A stretch of DNA of 43,139 bases from Trichomonas tenax (taxonomy: Eukaryota > Parabasalia > Trichomonadida > Trichomonadidae), in NCBI GenBank assembly GCA_023091735.1, contig JALKBU010000395.1, forward strand, positions 1-43,139. The letters run 5' to 3'. The stretch's first letter is position 1. Each line of letters starts with the position of its first letter. The translations under genes were made by a program, and so were the position numbers. Positions 39,136 to 43,139 of the stretch are shown piece after piece. Under the pieces are notes generated by a model, which did not search any database, was not told where the DNA came from, and was given only the letters and a program-made list of their open reading frames with translations.

Positions 39136-40026
39136 TCACACTAAAGAAATATCCACTATTTCGATATCAGCAGCTTTATCTTTTGAATATGATGGATCAG
39201 ACAATATCATAACTATTCCGAGCATAACGTAACTTGTCGCAAATGTATTGTAGAGAAATCCAAAGAAGAATACAAAAAATGGTTTGAATGGACTCGATAT
39301 AACTGCATAATTAACCAAATTCAATATTCTAGCTAAAGCGAGCAAAAATATTAATACTGTCATCATTTTCCTGTATTTTGGAGGTAAATAGTTCCTAACA
39401 TTTGAAGAAATAAAGCACTGAGACAAAATGATGACTCCTAAAGCAACAAGACAATCCGCCAATGTTGAAGGATTGAATTCTATTCGAAAATTCCTGTATT
39501 TTACTCGGAAATCATTAGGCAAAGGCATATAGACTAAGAGAGTAGTCAAAACGAAAGCAAGCAACAGGAAATAATATGGTATCAATGATGCATAGTAAAT
39601 AACTTTTGAGAATGGAATTTCGAAAACTTTGAGAATCTTTGTGATGTTGAAAAAGAAACAAAGTAATGATAAACATTTAGTAATATTCTGCAAAAATAAC
39701 AGCTTATCTACTGTTGTATCCCTGTTGACATGATATCTCAATGATCCTGCGAAATTGGAAAATGATATGAAGAAATCTTCAACAATAACAATCAAGCAAA
39801 ATGAAATACCAGGATTGATTATCATCCTTTTTGAAAACTTTGTATATCTAATCATAACTGACATGCAAAAGAAAAATGGAAATGCCATTATAATTGAAAG
39901 AAAAAACAAAGCAATTGTTCTTGGATTATTGCACTCTTCGTAGCTATAGCTGAATTTGCAGTTTTCACTGTCCTCTGTATAACTTATGTAAAAATCAAGA
40001 AATGAAAAAAAGGGATAATAATTCAT
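39136..40026 (-). CDS. Seven-helix membrane protein, unknown function
   Basis: A 296-residue protein with seven clear hydrophobic helices at about 38-58, 73-93, 109-130, 141-166, 188-207, 220-243 and 249-275. A 35-residue N-terminus carries two cysteines (C23, C32). Basic loops (KFSKR after helix 1, PPKYRK before helix 6) and an acidic C-terminal tail (DIEIVDISLV) follow the positive-inside rule with an outside N-terminus and inside C-terminus. That is receptor-like topology, but no GPCR motif such as DRY or NPxxY is present, and I cannot assign a family. No TCAYW initiator is seen next to the ATG. The stop is TGA. Confidence 0.72.
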   Translation of the reverse strand: MNYYPFFSFLDFYISYTEDSENCKFSYSYEECNNPRTIALFFLSIIMAFPFFFCMSVMIRYTKFSKRMIINPGISFCLIVIVEDFFISFSNFAGSLRYHVNRDTTVDKLLFLQNITKCLSLLCFFFNITKILKVFEIPFSKVIYYASLIPYYFLLLAFVLTTLLVYMPLPNDFRVKYRNFRIEFNPSTLADCLVALGVIILSQCFISSNVRNYLPPKYRKMMTVLIFLLALARILNLVNYAVISSPFKPFFVFFFGFLYNTFATSYVMLGIVMILSDPSYSKDKAADIEIVDISLV

Positions 40027-40627
40027 TCAATTTTTTTGTCAGTTTTCACATGGTTATTTTTAACGTCCACCCACGCCCCGAATTTAATGGGGAGTTAGTG
40101 CCAGGCTGTTTTTGATGTGTCGAGGATTTTTTTGAATTTTGTAAGTTTTTGTGGTTTGTTTTTGGCCCAGACGGTATTCAACAATAAAAATATCAACAAG
40201 CATGCATTATTTTCCATCTAAATATGAATGGCCGTGGACGCAGACAAAACTATCATACATTTAAAGGTCCACTCCGGCCAAATAAACTATTCCATTTTTT
40301 GGCATTTAAGGTTTTTCCAATTTTGAGTTTAAGAGATAGTTGGACATTTTTTGAGCCTTTTGTTCGATTTTTGCGAGTCTAGGACAAAAGTGAACATCAA
40401 ATAGTGACAGACGAACCTTAAAGTCACTTTTATAAATAAATTGTCACTTTTTGTGCGGGCAAATTGTCACCTTTATAAAAAGTGTCATAAATATCTTTGT
40501 AGTCTAAACAATACATCCAGGTTAGTGTTGTTGACGAGCCACAACTCTATCATCAACGAGCATATACCTAACTGGTAAGAAAACAACGATATTTATGCAT
40601 GCTTAAATTGTTGCGAGAATGTCATTG
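40027..40627. other. Intergenic DNA with GTCAC/TTTATAAA inverted repeat
   Basis: Holds no gene. GTCACTTTTATAAA (40423-40436) is mirrored by TTTATAAAAAGTGTC (40472-40486), with further GTCAC copies between them, making a hairpin of about 13 bp. The part at 40070-40160 is less AT-rich but not coding. Confidence 0.5.
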
Positions 40628-40798
40628 GGCGAGGTTGGCCTGAGACTTCCAAAGCCCTCGAGTGGCCAAGCCAGGCCCTATCAAGAAGGACTCAGCCTAC
40701 AGAAGCCGCCTCTACCTCCAGCATCAGATTTGATGCATGGCGAGGTCGGCCCGAGACTTCCAAAGCCCTCGAGTGGCCAAGCCAGGTCATATCAAGAA
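40628..40798. repeat. GC-rich island with 60-bp direct repeat
   Basis: Copies at 40628-40687 and 40739-40798 differ at about four positions and share an unbroken core that begins GAGACTTCCAAAGCCCTCGA and runs to CCAAGCCAGG. The period is 111 bp. The island is far GC-richer than its flanks and is open on the plus strand (40619-40810), with the block LPKPSSGQAR encoded twice, but no natural start context or partner frame supports a gene. It looks like an interspersed repeat. Confidence 0.7.
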
Positions 40799-41904
40799 CC
40801 CACTTATTGATTCAATTTTTAATACACATTACATTTTCACTTTTGATATTAAAAAAATTATTTTTTTCTATTTTTTATTTTTTCACAGATACCTTTTTCA
40901 TTACAAGATTATTTTCATATTATTACTTATTCTCATAATTATTAATATATCATTATATTCATAATTAATTATGAATCATGAATTAGATAATGTTTTCATG
41001 TTACTTTCATTTTATATATTGATTTATATTATTTAGATTCTCAATTTGATCCTTATATTCTTTGTAAAATTCATTTTTAACTAAATTTTTATTTTTATCT
41101 TCAAATTATTCGTTTATAACTCATATTTACCATGCAAGAAGGAATAATTTCGACCGAGTTTCTTGGTTTTCTTAGGTTTGGAATTCAACAAAAACTTGCA
41201 ATGAACAAAGAGAAATGGATGATGTGCTATCGTCAGGATGCTGATAGCACAAATAACATCCTTCACTATAAGGCCACAACTACTCACAATGAAGTCTTCT
41301 TTGGCTTCCAACATTGAGTTCAATCCATTTCAACCTATTGACACTTTTCCATTTTTTCCCGCAAACGTGTCACTTTCCTTTATTTTGACATCCTGGCTTT
41401 ACATGTCAGAAAAGCACGTTGTTCTATTTTGTCCCAGTCCCGATTTTTCCTCATTTTTGAACAAATTTTAAAAATGGCTATTTTGAGGTATTTTGAGCTA
41501 AAATATGAAAACAGCATGATTCACAAGGCTTTTTATTGGATATTACACAGTCTTATTTTACTAAATTTTGGAGAAATATTGATCTTTTCTGAGTAAAAGC
41601 ACTGATTTTCCTTTCATTAACATGAAATGCATATGTTGAATATGAATATGCTATTTTTGACATTCAATTCAAGTTCTCAAATGGGCGGTTTTTTGATTTT
41701 TTCAGACCGAGTTCGCGGTTAGAAAAAGAAGGAATTTGGAGTTTTCATTACATACTCTAATCTTACCATACCTATCTCATCTCATATGCAATTTTTGTTT
41801 TGAAAAAATAGCTTTTCTTGAATTTGGAGCATTCTCCACTAATAATTGTTCCATAAATAACATTCTCTAGAACCTACTCTATATATTGATCGAAAGATTA
41901 TCGC
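40799..41904. other. Intergenic DNA with a 9-bp hairpin
   Basis: Very AT-rich at 40810-41120. TGTGCTATC (41223-41231) pairs perfectly with GATAGCACA (41243-41251) around an 11-base loop. Overlapping short frames on both strands at 41114-41323 have somewhat protein-like composition but no family. A TTACATGTCA site lies at 41399-41408. Confidence 0.45.
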
Positions 41905-42342
41905 ATGTTTGCGCAAAATTTATGGCGAAATTCACTTTTTTTCCTCATTTTGTATTTGAGTTTCAACTTTATATATGGAACAAAAAAGCTAGTTCAAGAA
42001 TATGAGGAGCTAAAAACACCAAGCGAGATCACAGAGGATAGCAACAACAAAATTCAAGAAATGATGAATGTGATTTCATCGCATACAGCATATTTAGCTT
42101 TGCAAAGAGAAGATTTAAATGTGCATACATTAGAGCAAGTGAGACTGCTAATTGTTTCATATCTAACAGGTCATGGATTTCGTGAAACACAATTTAATGC
42201 AGCTTATTTCAACAGCAATAGGTTGGCAGGCTTAACTGGTAAGTATGAGATGCAGAATAATCTTGTAAATTATACGTATGCAATTGCAAAAGCTAATTGT
42301 AATAAATACCTTCCCAAGTATAGAATCGGTTTTAACTGTTGA
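41905..42342 (+). pseudogene. Truncated secreted-protein gene at Maverick junction
   Basis: The frame opens with a typical signal peptide (residues about 8-26, RNSLFFLILYLSFNFIYG). About 105 residues of ordinary soluble protein follow, including VRLLIVSYLTGHGFRETQF and NRLAGLTGKYEMQNNLVNYT. From about 42300 the codons lie over the opposite-strand polymerase remnant, and the frame ends 14 residues later, so the gene seems cut by the mobile-element junction. I do not recognise the family. The remaining N-terminal part is intact, and the gene could be a recent casualty. Confidence 0.5.
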
Positions 42343-43139
42343 TGATACCATGAATGGTTTTAAGTATGCATTCAATGTTGCACATTCAGATAATTGTAAT
42401 TCTTCATTTGTTTCTAATGTTTCAAAATCAAAAGTAATATAATATCTAGTTGGTTTAAAATGTTTTTGTAAATTGTGGGCTAATAACCATTGATATATTT
42501 TTTGTTTTGTAATATGTGGTGCATATGGCTGTTGTGTTTTGTTCAATTGAACGCCTTGAATTAGTCTACCATTGTTTTCTTTACATTTTTCACAATGTTT
42601 AAGAAATCTTGATTGACATTATCTGTCTGGATCATCACGAATTGAATAAACTTCTTCCTTGCAATATGGACAAACTCTGTAGCCAGTTAATTTTTCTACA
42701 TCAGTGATCCTATCAGCGTGAAGCTTACCGCTTGGTGATTGAGTTAGAAGAATATTTACAGTTGGAAATTCTAGATCTACAACAATAGAATCAATCAAAT
42801 TAAATTGAACTTTATTGATATCAACTTCATCAGGATGTGGTTCTACGAAGTAATAATCAATATTAATGTTAAACTTCCTACATAAATCCTCAGATTCTGA
42901 TGAAACATCGAAACCTTCATATGCATCAATGGCTTCACACACACACATATGGCGGCATGCTGGCGAGCAAGCTCGCCTCCGCCGCGGATCCAAGTCAGGA
43001 TTCATGACCCCAAATAAGGCGGAGAGCCTCATTTTCCACATTTTAAGGTTAAAGTAGCAAACGATACAGGGGTTGTTTTACCGAGTCCGAAAAACATGTA
43101 GCGCTTCTTGTTCTGTACGTTTATTTTAAGATGTCGAAC
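42300..43139 (-). pseudogene. Maverick/Polinton protein-primed DNA polymerase B remnant
   Basis: On the minus strand, from the window edge leftwards, an N-terminal part (FFGLGKTTPVSFATLTLK, 43139-43035) is followed by a GC-rich interruption and a region with paired cysteines (CPYC and CEKC, zinc-ribbon-like). A segment TRYYITFDFETLETNEELQL then contains the exonuclease I motif D-x-E of family B polymerases, followed by FMVSSTVKT. An in-frame TAA lies at 42619-42621, and similarity stops at about 42300, well before the polymerase domain proper. So only the N-terminal third remains, with a stop and an insertion. Mavericks are large self-replicating virus-like transposons abundant in trichomonads. 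The remainder of the element, if any, would lie beyond the right edge. Confidence 0.72.
42950..43035. repeat. GC-rich island inside the Maverick remnant
   Basis: Abruptly GC-rich DNA including GGCGAGCAAGCTCGCC (a 6-bp stem with a four-base loop), GCCGCGG and GGCGGCATGC. A TG/CA dinucleotide run (CACACACACA) abuts its left side. The polymerase-like frames on the two sides are out of step here, so it looks inserted. Confidence 0.55.

Noticed and set aside
41114..41323. Overlapping 60-70 residue frames on both strands
   Set aside because: No start context, no recognised family and neither frame continues; kept only as a note in the intergenic entry.
42239..42246. GTAAGT as a splice donor in the truncated secreted-protein gene
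   Set aside because: Trichomonad introns use GTAYGT with an extended ACTAACACACAG acceptor; no such acceptor is present downstream.

Overview
The window looks like nuclear DNA of a parabasalid protist. A Tritrichomonas-type genome is my best guess; Trichomonas vaginalis is less likely. The DNA is very AT-rich, and every protein gene is a single uninterrupted reading frame with no trichomonad-type intron signal. The gene set is typical of trichomonads: a large multi-pass class III nucleotide cyclase with a PAS domain, a CAMK-like kinase with a DYG motif, decayed BspA-like leucine-rich-repeat genes, a Maverick/Polinton DNA polymerase remnant, and compact eukaryotic ribosomal protein genes with very short 5' leaders. 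The species is an inference from these families; no marker gene settles it.

Layout. 1-3941 holds no protein gene. It contains a short tandem repeat, a GC-richer hairpin-dense stretch (1999-2238) that may be a structured RNA, an intron-containing tRNA-like gene with a Pol III terminator (2494-2595, minus), and a G-rich inverted repeat. 3942-8711 (minus) is the adenylyl cyclase. 10871-16673 carries two proteins of cytoskeletal character: a CFAP100/MIA-type coiled-coil protein and a leucine-rich-repeat protein with a long charged, His-rich tail. 17186-19607 is a cluster of three ribosomal protein genes: uL29 (L35), eL29 and a 23-residue eL41. eL41 diverges from an importin-beta-like gene (19693-22575) across 85 bp. 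22857-23593 is a frameshifted membrane-protein remnant. 24282-26612 encodes an acidic protein built from about six tandem repeats of roughly 105 residues. 26740-29956 holds two decayed BspA-like genes whose frameshifts sit at homopolymer runs.

31405-32388 is a protein kinase. 33454-34753 is a decayed hAT-like transposase. 35175-35510 is a MITE-like element with 72-bp inverted ends around a strict 21-bp repeat. 35602-38088 is a divergent cullin with an inserted charged linker. A small C2-like gene (38232-38867, minus) lies between 58-bp inverted repeats. A seven-helix membrane protein follows (39136-40026, minus). The end of the window holds a GC-rich duplicated island, a truncated secreted-protein gene, and a Maverick polymerase remnant running to the edge and itself interrupted by a GC-rich island.

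How it fits together: apart from the ribosomal protein cluster, neighbouring genes do not share an obvious pathway, as expected for monocistronic trichomonad genes. The strongest new observations are the 17-base promoter-proximal element shared by the uL29 and eL29 genes, the eL41 micro-gene, the two inverted-repeat-bounded elements, the repeat protein, and the hairpin cluster near position 2100.
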